Assembly (NCBI GenBank): GCA_015698045.1
Contig: BLAL01000047.1
Coordinates: 372,001-436,000 of the forward strand
DNA length: 64,000 nt
Source of the DNA: Rhizophagus clarus
Taxonomy: Eukaryota; Glomeromycota; Glomeromycetes; Glomerales; Glomeraceae
Reading direction: 5' to 3'
The notes beneath the pieces are model-generated. The model saw only the letters and a list, made by a program, of their open reading frames with translations, was not told where the DNA came from and did no database searches. The position numbers and the translations under genes are program-made. This document shows, one piece after another, positions 11,480 through 23,994 of this stretch; position 1 is the stretch's first letter; each line of letters starts with the position of its first letter.

Positions 11480-11944
11480 TAGATATTTATATAGTATATG
11501 CTAGTGTTATTATTATTTAATTATTCAGTTAAATATAAAGAATAAGTAGTTTCTAATATATTTTATATACATATTTATTGTAAATGTATAAATTATCAGC
11601 TGAATTTTGATGGTTAATCTTATAATCTCAAAAAATAAAATACTGTTATTTTAGCATTGTTGTTCATATAAAATAAACTTGCTATAGTGGCAATTCCATG
11701 ATTTTCTAATAACCAAGTGTAAAATATTTCCAAAAATATGATTGTTATTATTTAGAAATTAGACCAAATCTAGTATCTGACCTGATCTGAATTTGAACTT
11801 ATGATTCGGTTAAAACTGACCTAGCCCAACTCAGCCCAACTACTTCGGTAATAAAATAGTGCAAAAAAATTATAAATACGAAAAATAAATAAGCAGTGTA
11901 AACATTTTTTAAAAAAACATCTTTAATATTGTTAAATATTCAAA
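11480..11944. other. Spacer between the RPA-like and RepHel genes
   Basis: AT-rich, non-coding, and presumably holds the RPA-like gene terminator and the RepHel promoter. No specific motif is supported. Confidence 0.4.
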
Positions 11945-14900
11945 ATGGCATTTCAATTCGTAAATTATGTTCTTGATGATTTTAATACTGAACAAACCAT
12001 TCCTGAAAATGAAGCATCAATTTGGAACAGTGCAGAACTCTGCCAAAGTCAGAATCTAAATCATTCAAGAGCACCTTCAAATATGAATAATCAACAAAAT
12101 TCTCAAATAAATTCTAATTTTTTGTATTGGAGGCCAAGTAGACAATTACAATCACTTCAAAAAAGATTTAATGACAAAATCTTAATTCAGTTTCCATCTA
12201 TACCATGTTCATTCTGTTCAATTCTAATGTTTCCAGAAAATGCTAAATGGATACAAAAAGAAAATAGAGTCTATCCATTAACATTAGTATTTTCCAATGA
12301 ACAGCCAGTTAAGCATATTAATGATTCATCTAAGATTGCAGTCTGTTCTACTTGTAAAGACTCAAGACTACACTGATCTCCACCAAATATTGTTGATACA
12401 CCAGATGAAGTTGAAAAAGTTCCAATATATTATCGACGTTGGCTTTCTCCAATATATTTAAGCTGTTCTTTAGGCCGAGTTCCAAACTCCAATACTTATA
12501 CTAATTATCGAACACTTCTAGGAAAATTTATTTTTTCTAAAAATATACGTGCTTTGGATTTATATTCTGGTACAATAGGTGCAATTCTAGAAAATAATAC
12601 AAATCAATATTAGTATCATGAAACATTAAATGATGCTGCATGTTGGCTTAAAAATAACAATCCATTTTTTAAGCCATATGATCATATACTTTACATACAA
12701 ACCATAACAGCTCACGTATTGCTTTTCCAACAGCAAGGATTTCTGATACAAATAATTTACACCTTTCATCTTCTTCAAGTCATCCCATAATCCGTCCAGA
12801 AATTATAATGCCTCCATATGATTTTAACACAGAAATTCATGATGAAGACTTTAATTATAATCGACTTATGGCTGGATTTATTAGCAATCCAAATGAGAAA
12901 CAATTACCTATCTCTTATAATGATGAAAATTTAGAAGGTCTCTTATTTCCTGATTTATTTCCAACTGGAGAAGGATTTTATAAATATAAAAATAGACAAA
13001 AATATTCTGATAGTTATCAAAAGTATATTAAGCGTTGTTTATTGTTACCAAATCCAAAATTTCGCTTGCATCCATATTGGCCTCATTGGTCATACATGAA
13101 TTTAGAAAAAATTCGTAATCATCAAAACCATTCAAGAATATTACGACAAAGAAATATAAATCAGGAAAGACATATAACAACTGCAGATTTAATTACAACT
13201 AGCACATATAACAATAAACCAATAATCAATGAAAAAATTACAACAACATTACCCTCCTTTATAAGAACAGGAAATACTTATTTTAAAGAAAAAGAATATC
13301 ATGTCAAAACTATGGTTGATGCATTTCAACTGCCACAAATATTTTATACTACTACTATGAATGAAAATGGATGGGAACACCTTAAAACTATATTGACTTT
13401 CACAGATAATGGAGATACAAATCCTACTAATAGACCATTGTACACATATCTTCATTATCATCACCGCCTAGAATCAATAAGAAACAAGTTATGGAAAAAT
13501 CCTAAACTTTCTGAATGGGGCAAATTTATTCATTACTGGGAAAGAGATGAATTTCAAAATCGTGGTGCAATTCATACTCATGGTGTAGCATAGGTGGAAA
13601 AGTCAATTGATGAATTAATTGAATTAAATGTAATTAGAGCTGATGTACCAAATCCAATACATGAGCCAGAATTATATGAATTAGTAACAAAATTTCAAAT
13701 TCATCACTGCAGACCTGAAATTTGTAATGGACCTTGTGTACCAGGAGAAAGATGTTCAAAAGGTTTTCCACAACCATTATCAGCAACTACCCATTTAACT
13801 CCTAATTCTTATTATTATACTTATAGAAGAACTAAGCCTGAAGATCAATGGGTAGTTCCCTATCATGGCCCAACATTATTATTGTGGCAAGCACATTGTT
13901 ATTTTATGTATGTAACATCAATATTCTTTGCATATTACATCACAAAATATATTACAAAACCTGAGCCTATAGGAGCATTTGACTTAGAAGAACATGATGT
14001 ATATCAAAAACATATAATGGCTCAAAGGATAGGTTCATTGGAAATTATGATATTATTACTCGGTTACAAACTCTGTCGTTCATCAATAGCTGTTAATTAT
14101 TTACCCTCATTACCACCATTATCAAGATCAAAAGCAATTAAACCTGTTCATTTAATATTAGAAAATGAAGAAAACCCATATTGTGATGATGCAATAGAAA
14201 AGTATCTCAAAAGACCTCAAAGTGATATTTTTCATAATATTAATATCCAAAATACCATCAACAATACCAAATATCTTCTAAGCCACCAAATATAAGTAGG
14301 CAATATTGGATTGACTTTAATGGAAATTATATTATAAAAAGACAAAAGGATATATTAGTAAGATTTCATCATACTTCAGTTGAGTCTGGTGAAGAATTTT
14401 TCTATCAACAATTATTATTAAGATTTCCATTTCGTGATGAAGCTGAATTGTTAAATGATTTTGCAACTTACAAAGAACACTTTCAATCCAAATTTCCACA
14501 AGAATATGGAAGATTAGTTAGTGATATCAAAAAACAATCAACCATTCAATCCAATGCCACAATTGAAAATTACCTTCAATTAATTCAGAAAATTACTTTA
14601 AATATTAATGGAAATTTACAAGCCATAATTAACCAACAACTAGCTTCATACATTAATCCAGTTCCTTACATGACCAGATATTCTTCAATAATTAGCACAG
14701 ATGATCAATATTTTAATTATAATATATTAACTTCAAGTTGGGGGGTTGCTCATCAAGGAAAATATCCATACTTTTTACTTACAGGTCCGGCAGGAACTGG
14801 AAAATCCTTTATGATAAATCTTATTACAACCTATTTAACAAACTGCCACAAAAATTATTTACTTATGGCACCAACTGGTGTAGCTGCGCAAAATATAAAT

Positions 14901-16003
14901 GGCAAAACAATTCACTCAGAATTGCAGATTAAACCAGATTCAAGTAATTATATATCTTTAGCAATGAAGAATGCTGAAAATAGATTAAGATTAAAAAAAA
15001 TTGATGTTATTATAATTGATGAAATTTCTATGGTTTCACCATATTTGTTAGACTTTATTAACCAAATGTTCTGTGAATTGCATAACTGTACTTTGCCATT
15101 TGGTGGAATAATGGTCTTATTAGCTGGGGATTTAGCACAATTACCACCAATTGGTACATCATTTGTCTTTAAATCAGCTTCATGGGATTTGTTTATGCCA
15201 CTTATTCTAAATACACCAAAAAGGCATTCAGAAGATTTAGAATTCTTTCAGATTTTGCAACAAATTAGATTCAACCGAATAACTAAAGAAACATGGGAAA
15301 AATTAAAGGAAAAGCTAAATACTCCATCCAACATTAATTCTCCTTTAGAAACTACATATATAATGGGATATCGTTATATAGCTGATACACTTAATAATAC
15401 AATTATGGATTATTTGCCAGTTGATGAATTGGATGATTCATTTATTTCAACAGCTGAAGATAGACTTAATTATCAACTTTGGAGTGATAAAAAAAGTGAC
15501 AAACATTTTAGAAAATATACTAATTTTCCAGATATAATTCGAATTCAAAGAGGAGCTCGAGTCATGTTTCTTAATAATACTTTATATAATAATGGCATTT
15601 ATAATGGATCTATTGGGATAATAACAAAAATTCATAATGAAAAATCAATTGATGTGGCATTTTTAACAAGAACTGGCTTAACTGTTGTTACAGTCAATAA
15701 AACTACTGATAGATTCAATTATAATGGCCAACCAGCATCAAGACAACAGTTTCCTATCCAGAATGCTTTTGCCTTAACAGTGCATAAGACTCAAGCATTA
15801 ACTTTATTGAATATTACAACTTCATTAGACAAATGTTTGCACCTGGTCAGGCATATGTGGCAATTAGTCGTGCCAAAACATGGGATTCTTTAAATTTAAT
15901 TGGACTTGAATATGAAGTATTTAAAACAGATGAACAAATTATATTAGAATATGAACGATTACAAGTTAAATATGATCAATTAGTTTCTTCTTTTAAAATT
16001 TAA
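11945..16003 (+). pseudogene. Helitron RepHel protein (HUH nuclease plus Pif1-like helicase), broken
   Basis: Order: an N-terminal Cys region (CSFC...CSTC) in 11945-12376; Rep/HUH domain in 12808-14295 with the HTH of 'RGAIHTHG' as HUH motif, a 'CSKGFP' block and the paired-tyrosine motif 'YYITKYITK'; then a Pif1-type helicase in 14448-16003 with Walker A GPAGTGKS, Walker B IIIDEIS and C-terminal 'AYVAISRAKTW'. Breaks include stops at 12374 (TGA) and 12612 (TAG), a TAG at 13591-13593 where a Trp codon is usual, and frameshifts near 12690, 14290 and 15835. Canonical function is cutting, strand transfer and unwinding during rolling-circle transposition. The catalytic motifs survive, but the copy cannot make a full protein. 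Confidence 0.88.
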
Positions 16004-16289
16004 CAAACTAATATTTACATCATAAATATATGTGTTCATTAAACATCAAATTATTTCATATAATAAAACCTATAAATTTAAAAAAATTAAATAACCAAAC
16101 AATGTTATAAAACAAATAATTTTTAAGTTGTGCAATGCATTTATTCTATTTATATTTCATATTTTTAGCATTTGCATATAATTTAAATTAAATAAATTCT
16201 TTATTTAAAAATTATTTAACAATCTATTTTAAATAAACCACACGGATTTAAATTGTGCATGTATGATGCATCTGCGACTCTGTGCCTAA

Positions 16290-16452
16290 TCTAGCGCAGC
16301 CCATTGCTTTGCATTGGGATCTATGAATGTGTATTCATCGTGAACAGAATTTTTCGATCAAATTGTCCGATCCATCCATGGTAATACAGTATCAGCTGAT
16401 CAAGTTATCCAATCCGAGATTCAACTAGCATAGATCAGGCGCAGACAAATCA
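16290..16452 (-). repeat. Right inverted flanking repeat of the Helitron unit
   Basis: Reverse-complement counterpart of 9131-9350, with the outer end reading CAGGCGCAGACAAATCA on the plus strand. Between the RepHel stop (16003) and this repeat the DNA is AT-rich. Positions 16453-16804 outside it show nothing I can name. Confidence 0.75.
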
Positions 16453-16812
16453 TCCAATTTACAGGATAATCTAAATATTATCTGTTACACAGTTTTTTTA
16501 ATTATTATAGCTTAATATCATTAAACACTAATTTTTCTAAAAAATTAATTTTATCATCATATTTAGTATAAACCAACTCTCCAATTCTGTATGGAGCAGC
16601 GAGCCACAGTTAGTAAGCTAAGTAAGCTCCCCTGCTCCCATGTTTAAAGTAAACTTGTTCAATTATTCAATATACTGATGATCTTTAACAAATAAATAAC
16701 AAATAAATAGACTTTGCAAATTATTCATTTTATTTATGCCGAAATGGTGTAATTAGGGAATTTCGAATATTGTTTTTGACCAGGGTATTGTTGTGAATGA
16801 GGGCGACGTAAG

Positions 16813-17344
16813 CAAAGATGGTCAACGGTCCTCGGTCCTACGTGGTCAGTCTTTGGGATCGGACCGCAGTCTTGGACTCAGTAGGACCAAGGTGAGACCA
16901 ACATCGGTTTAACTTTATATAAATCATAAAATGTAGCACTCTAAAACACATTCACATTAAATCTTGATTTTTTCTGGTATTTATAATACCGGGATTTAAT
17001 AAATTTCATAAATTAGTAAATAATGGTTATCTGTAGCAGGATTAGGATTAACAGTTAGTGAATAGTTCTAATTATCCATCAAATTATCTGAAAATAAATA
17101 ATCCTGATATTAATGACAGTCAATTGACGTCCCCCGAAATTTTAGGGACTTCCTCTATTGGTCAATATGTAATAACAAACAGTTACAATAATAATAAGAA
17201 TACAGTCTTAAAAAAGACTGGCGTTCTATTGACGGACTTATTATTATTTACAAAGACTGTTTAGATTTGCAGTCCTTTTGGTCCGGTCTTTTTAGTCTTA
17301 AGACTGAAAGACAAATAAGTCCCGAGACCGAGTGATCATCTTTA
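16813..17344. mobile_element. hAT-like non-autonomous transposon with 8-bp target duplication
   Basis: The left end is CAAAGATGGTCAACGGTC and the reverse complement of the right end TAAAGATGATCACTCGGTC. Flanking 8-mers GACGTAAG (16805-16812) and GGCGTAAG (17345-17352) match at 7 of 8 positions. An 8-bp duplication with ends beginning CA is typical of hAT elements. Inside there are imperfect inverted blocks rich in GGTCC and AGTCTT and no transposase; the 68-codon frame at 17058-17264 is not supported. Confidence 0.75.
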
Positions 17345-17352
17345 GGCGTAAG

Positions 17353-18214
17353 CTAGATGTAAGCAGCCAGTCACGTAACCAAGTTGATGTTAAATTTACT
17401 TGTAAAACAAAGGTGGAAGAATGGGTGGAAACTAAAGGAAGCGAAATGATCATAATCATTCCTTTCCCCCCCTGAATTGAAATTTTTATGATTTAACCAT
17501 ATTCAAATTCCGATTTGAATTTTCCTGCAATTTTTCACTCCTAGTGATTTGGTTATCACAATTACTTGGTTATCAAGCATAATGTATAATATGATCGAGA
17601 CGTAAACGTAATTTTATTTGTTTTGTTGGATTATATTAATTGAATAATAATTAATCTCTTATAATCAAAGTTGTATTACAAAAAAAAAATGGATTCACAA
17701 ATTATTATAATAAATTATAAATCGCCAAAAATTTTATTTTTTTTGGATAATATTGTGAAATACTCCAAGACTCTAAATACTAATTTGCAATTACTACTGT
17801 GTTATAAAATTAATTATTGATCGTAACTCGGAAAGTGACTGAAAGTGATTTGTAGTAGTAGCTGTGATTATTGACACTTTGTAAAATTTTTTTGAACTTA
17901 TCTGTTATTACTCTTTGTTAGTTATTATCGTGTATATATACAGTATATTAAAGAAATTATAATGAAATGCATTATGATATCACTGTAAGTCATTTTATGT
18001 TTTAGAATACAGGTAATCCATCATGATTAATATTATAAAATAAGTATTTAGTTTAGAGTTTAATAAATTACAAATCCAATAATATACGCTACTGCAATGT
18101 GATATGAAAGTTATACTGTATGTTGGTTCATTTATCCCTAAATACATAATAAAAAAAAGATTATATAAAACAATTAAATTTTTAATTTAAAGTCATGTAT
18201 TTCTCACCATTAGG
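17353..18214. other. Intergenic DNA without recognised features
   Basis: AT-rich with short A/T runs. No reading frame, RNA gene or repeat pair that I can support. Confidence 0.5.
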
Positions 18215-19952
18215 GATTTTGTTCTTCCAAATGAAGATTCGGGTTATTATATATATCGTCTCCATCTATAATTAAAATTTTAATAATGAAATTTTAACCA
18301 AATTGATACTATTTATACCTTTATCGATTATTGAGTTATCGAAATCTCAAACTAAAGACAATAAATTAATCAATGTAATATCAAATGACAATTTAGAATA
18401 TTTACTATTACAGTATGATATTAGGAATATAAAAATCGTGTGATTTATAGAAAAATTAATATTTCATTATAAAAAGTAAAGTATTTTAAATAGAAAGATA
18501 TGAAAGAAAGACGTTATTTATGAACAAAAAATGAATTTAATAATAAATATTTATACTACAATGTTTATTCGTAATGCTTGCATAATTTGCTTTGTTTTGT
18601 TTGTTATTAAATTGTCATTCATTTCTGCTAGTTGAGTGATTCACTTGATATGTTTTGATAATATAAATTAATCTCATCCATTTTTTTCAAAATCGTAAAA
18701 ATATCGGGTCTCTTTGATGGAACAGCATCCCAACATTGTTCCATTAAATTTCTATATTGTAAGGGAGTTTCGGATACTATCTTTGAGCTTGGACCGTTAA
18801 AAATATTCATTGCAAGATCATAATTATGTTCAAGAATCAAGATTGTTATCCAGATGAGATTTCGCACATAAGTATTCCAATACTATAAATATCAGATGCA
18901 AAAGTATGTTCTTGCCCCATAATAATTTCGGGTGCTATATAACATAATAATATAAGGAAGATTCCCATATATATTTTTCAATGGTTTATCAACAGGTCCA
19001 CAAAATCCAAGATCACTGATATAAAATCGTTGATTTAATTTAATACAGTATATTTCCGGAATGTAAATTTCTATGAATGGCCTTTTCCGAATGAATTCTA
19101 TATAGTGCATTAACAATAGTAATTTGTACTCTTTTTTTTGTTTATGATATTGTTGTAAATATTTTCTTAATTCAACATCCATTTCTAACATTACAAGCAT
19201 ATAATTTCCATTCGATGGATCCTGTGCTATGCCAAAACATTGAACTATTGTCGCCCATTTATTACCTATAATTAAATGCGATCTCGCCTATAAAAAAAGT
19301 AATATCAAAATTATAAATTTGCACTTTTTTTAATATACAATATACTGTACATATATACTGTATATATAATTTTAAATTACAAACCTCATGAAACCAATTT
19401 TTACTTGAACTTTCAATATTTTCTAATCCTTTAGGTACTACTTCTTGCATTTTCAATCTCTTTAATTGTCTTTTTTTAGGATTCCATCAATATAATGTCC
19501 ATCAATCCAAATTGCTGTACAACATCCACTTTTTGTTAAATATTTAATATTTTGAAAGTTTTCATATTGTAACCATTCAACTTCTGGTCTAAGAAAGAGT
19601 TTCCATTTGACTTTTTCGTATTAAATCATCAATAACATAATTTCCAGATGACCAATTTGAAAATCTGTCTTTAAATAATTTCGAATACAAAATTCACAAT
19701 ATGACGTAATTAAACATTCTTGGTTACAATTTTCACAAGTCCTTTTTGTTCCTGAATTATAAAGAATTTTGTGTCAATCATAATTTTTATTTAATATTCT
19801 TATCGCTTCAACTTTTCATTATCCGTAAGAAATTCATTACTTGTTTTTAAATTCGGGTTGTTTGTGTTATCGTTGTGAATACTATGATCCATTAATCTAT
19901 ATGTTTTACTTATTGTTGTATAAACTAATTCATTTCGAATAACGGAGGACAT
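18215..19952 (-). pseudogene. Kinase copy 3, decayed TKL kinase
   Basis: On the minus strand from an ATG at 19952. The N-terminal half carries traces of the Cys-cluster and NWTSGN region (about 19600-19780), with frame breaks. The kinase core lies at 18892-19200 and the C-lobe at 18628-18867 ('CWDAVPSKRPD'), in different frames. A remnant of the last long small exon is visible at about 18215-18270. The catalytic loop reads HRNLHSG instead of HRDLHSG, so the catalytic Asp was lost as well. An intron similar to intron 1 of the intact copies lies near 19270-19385. At least four breaks are present. Confidence 0.85.
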
Positions 19953-21442
19953 GATGAAATTTTTTTTTCCCGTAATGAAAATGAGTAGATGTATCAGTAC
20001 ATTAAATTTAACCATATGTATGTGTAACGCTGTAACGTATTACTGTACACCAATTAAATGTTTAAGTCTGATCCATGAAAATCGAGGTAAAACTAATGAC
20101 GATAACATTAGTTCTCGTTAATAATCATATTCACAAGTACTATATAATTACAATAGAAATTTATTTTTTCATTCGGTAATATTACTAAGTAATTATTGTT
20201 ATCATTATTATTTTGCTATTCAATAATAAAAAAAAAATAAAATTAATCATTTTTATAATGATTTTAACATATTCAACAAGTGCAATAATGCTCCCCTTAC
20301 GTTTCGCGTGTCAAAACTGCCAAACGAATTAGGGATAATTTTTATGTATTATTTTGATGGACTGAAATTTTCAATGACAACGTTCTAATAGCCTAAAAAT
20401 AAAAAATAGGCGAAGAATTTTATCGATCTTGGACGCGTAGAATGCTATGACTAATTTTCTTCAAATCATTACCAGGTCACATTAAACTATTTTTGTCCAA
20501 TGTTTATGAAACAATTATTTTAGAATTAATTAATAGAAAATATTTTCTATGTATAAATAAAAGAATTATTTATGAAGACAAGTCGATGCTAATGGGAATA
20601 TTAAAATAAATAGTCTGCTATTTACGTAAGGATGCCAATAGGCCAGTTCGATTCGATTTCTATTTTAAAACAGCCAAAACTGAACAGTCCGCAAAACCGA
20701 TTGATCAAATTGAATCGCGGCAAAGTTAAATTTTGCCTATAATGTTACAGTTATAAATATTAATATATTCGCAATTGAGTCTTTATCGGTTTTTTTTTAT
20801 ATATAAAACCGACAGTTAACCGGTCGATTTGAAACTGAAACTGATCCAATAACAGAGCCGGTAAACCCAGTTATGACCAGGAACTCGATTACATTGGGAT
20901 GAGCCGTATCACAAGTGAGTTATAACTAGTTATAACTCTTTACTTAAGTTACGGAAAATTGCAACTAGTAAATGTGCCGCCGTAACTGTAGAATATTTTC
21001 AATCATTTTAAGTTCTTGTTAACTCATTGAAAAATAAAAAATTACTGTCCATGAAATTTATAATTAAAGTAGTTATTTAAAATCAGTATGAAACTTTAAT
21101 TATTGATAACGAATTTGTATACTATTAAATAATTTTATGCTATTAAACAGCATTAATAACTTAAACGGCACATTGGGATTCACGCGGTTTGCCGTAACTG
21201 CGGCCATAATCCGCTCCGGCCAATTCATTGGGTCAGTTCCAACTGCATCACTAGTTGTAACCTAACTTTTAGCATCTCTGCATCTCTGTATGTACCATTT
21301 TTCATTAGATCATATAGTTGGCAATTAAAGAAATAATAATTAACGGTTAAATATTGGTGATGAATCCAGTATAACTTAAAAGCCAAGTCACTTGTTTCTA
21401 AAAAAAAAAAGTATATATACATATATAAACGGCTCGTAGTGG
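19953..21442. other. Gene-free region with probable remnants of small DNA transposons
   Basis: About 20630-20890 has imperfect inverted blocks rich in AACCGATT, AACTGAAAC and ACCGGTCGATTT, resembling short hAT-type non-autonomous elements. About 20894-21275 has repeated 'cattggga' and 'actagttataact' blocks at both ends. Neither has a clean target duplication. No gene is supported. Confidence 0.35.
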
Positions 21443-22734
21443 CCCTATGAAAAAACTGTGTGCGATTTTTGTTGAATTAATATTCAATTAAATTTACTAC
21501 GATTTCACTACAATTTCTATATATTTGACCATACAATAATTGTGCAATAATTGTGCTAAAAATTGCAATAAATCACACAATAATTGCATGGTAATTCGTA
21601 CAATAATTATCCTATTTTTGTCCTGAACTTATACCAATTTTTGAGCCAAATTCTAGGCCGATTTTAGGTATTATGATAGGTTAAATACTAAAAATTTTAC
21701 ACTTTACAGTAATGACAGGCAAATTTATAAAGTAAAATTATGAATTTTTATTAATTTAAAATATAAAAATATACAAAATATTCATAAATAAAATACTATA
21801 TTTTGATATAAATCATAAATGTAAAAAATATAAGAAAATAAAATAAAGTATGTTAGTAACAGTAAATTAGCAGTAGTATCAAAGAAGAGTAAATTATTAG
21901 TGTAAGTAAATTATTAGTATTAAATATAAAAAAGTATAAAGTTAGTAAAGAAAGCAAATTAGTAGTGTTGAAAAGTAAATTATTAGTTAGCATTAGTAAT
22001 ATATAAAAAATATGATTAGCAAGTGTTGAAAGTAATAATAAATTATTAGTGTTAGTAGTAAAAAAAAGTATGAAGTTAGTAAATAAGCAAAGTTAATAAC
22101 ATTAAAATGTAAAAAAGTTAGGAAAATAAATAAAAAGATAATAGAAAACAAGTTTTAAAAAAAAAAACAAACATTTCGCGTCATATTTATTTTGATGATC
22201 AGATCACGTGTTTAATATACAATTTTAAGATGCATAAATCCGGCCAAATTATAATTCTGGCCGGAACTAATTCTGTAACTTAATAAAAGTTTGGACTTTT
22301 TTTTAGTTACGAAGCACTACAAAAATTGTACCAATAGGACCAGAAGATACCTATTTATAAATAAATATGCAGTTGAATTTTGTTTAAACTTACTGCATAA
22401 ATCACTTAGAAAAATATATTCATAATGATGGTTAAAAGTGGTCTATTTGTCCCAAAAAATGGTCAAATATTGGATGGTAGGATTACTCAAAAATTGAATG
22501 CTTTCTGTATCTTAAATACAAATTTTATACCCTAAAATTTTTATTGCACAAAAATTGAACATTTTCTATATCTTAAATTTAAGTTTATTTTCAATTGTAC
22601 AAAAATTGCACACTTTTAACACACTATAAGTAACTGAATGGTCATTTTTATCCAAAAAATTGCAATAATTGAATGATTTTCACACAGAATTGAACAAATA
22701 TTGCATGAATATTGGATGATCTTTTTTCATAGGG
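21443..22734. mobile_element. Non-autonomous DNA transposon with CCCTATGAAAAAA termini
   Basis: 1292 bp. Ends are CCCTATGAAAAAA and its inverse, flanked by TGG on both sides (21440-21442, 22735-22737), a probable 3-bp target duplication. Outer thirds are full of 'ATTGCACAA' and 'CAATAATTG' motifs in both orientations, and the core (about 21890-22110) has 'AGTAAATTATTAGTGTTAG' direct repeats. It has no coding frame. It resembles the 5638-6233 element in end sequence and architecture. An alternative larger direct repeat 'cgtagtgg' also flanks it (one copy offset by 4 bp). Confidence 0.75.
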
Positions 22735-23989
22735 TGGACGTAGTGGTAGAATATAGACAACTAAGTTGTTTGTTTTCTTGAATGAAAATTTCCTGCACTT
22801 GCACTATTTTCTAATCTAATTTATTTGAACAAAAATTCGTTCGCAATTCGGAGAGCTCGTTGCGTTAAATTTTTCTTCTATATCTTCAAAAAATGTGAAG
22901 ATACTATCTTTTTTGCTGAGTCTTTGGAAGTTTCTCCGACCTTACTCGTCATTCTGGTTCTTACGGTTTCATCTGCAAAGTGTTTATGAGAATTTTTTCA
23001 AAGGGCTGTTTTTTTTTTACGTAGCTAAAATCAGATAAATATATATTATTACTTCAAATAACTTATTTTAGGTATACTGTAATTATCTTTTAAGTAGTGA
23101 TTCTTTTTTGTTTTCTACTTATAAATTATACAACGATAAGTTTCTTTCTTTTTACAATAAAATTTCATGTGATATATTTTACTCACAGAAGTACAAAACT
23201 AAAGTTTAATTTAACCTTAATTAAATTGAAGTAGAACTATAATTAAACATTAAGGACTGCAAATTCACACTATGGCTTTGTTTTTATGTTTGTTGTAATA
23301 TAAAAAAACACGCTATAAAAAGCATAATATGTAATATTTTAAATTTTTTTATGTGGTAAATTTCAAGTAAATCTAAAATCTAATCCAAATTTGAACTTAA
23401 AAGAAAATTTATTTGACGAGAATAGTAACTCATTAACTATTTATTAATGTTATACCGCAGATTTTCTATTATCTTTTTTCTTAAAAAATAATAAATGTTT
23501 TCTCTTTTAGCAAATAAATGAGTTTTTTTATTTTTTATTAGTAAATTCTCAATTAAAAAAAAATTGATTTTTGAATAAACTGAGACAAAATATTCTATTC
23601 CGATACATTATATTTTTTTTTTTTCACTGGAACTATCAGTTTTGGCATTTTTTTTATATTTTTATATATAAAAATGCTGAAACTATTAGTTTCAGGGTTT
23701 TTTTTGCATTTTTAACATGAAATCAGTCTGATTGGTGACCGATTTAATTACAAGTACATTAAGATTTGATTGAGTTAACCGTATAAAAAATCAATCACAA
23801 ACAGCTTGTTTTATTTTAAATAATGTCAATGGTTGATTACCTGCCCTTAGTAAAAGAAATATTTCTCAGACAAACAGGAGAAATAAACTACTAGGCAGTA
23901 ATTCCTTCCTTTGTTCTCAAAATATAAAGTTTTTCACATTATTTTAAACGAAATTTTTTATATACAATTACTACTTTTCATTATTATAA
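22735..23989. other. Intergenic DNA without recognised features
   Basis: AT-rich. An interrupted 'aaactattagtttcagggttt' type repeat occurs near 23630-23700. No gene is seen. Confidence 0.45.
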
Positions 23990-23994
23990 TCATG

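Larger units (their letters stand above)
9131..16452 (+). mobile_element. Helitron-like rolling-circle transposon bounded by inverted repeats, decayed
   Basis: A unit of about 7.3 kb carrying an RPA-like gene (10429-11372) and a Rep plus Pif1-type helicase gene (11945-16003), both on the plus strand. This pair marks Helitrons. The flanks at 9131-9350 and 16290-16452 are inverted repeats of each other, which I use as provisional boundaries. Canonical Helitron ends (5' TC, 3' CTRR with hairpin) were not found at these boundaries, so the true ends may lie inside. Several stops and frameshifts show that the copy is no longer autonomous, while long frames remain, so it is moderately old. Confidence 0.8.
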
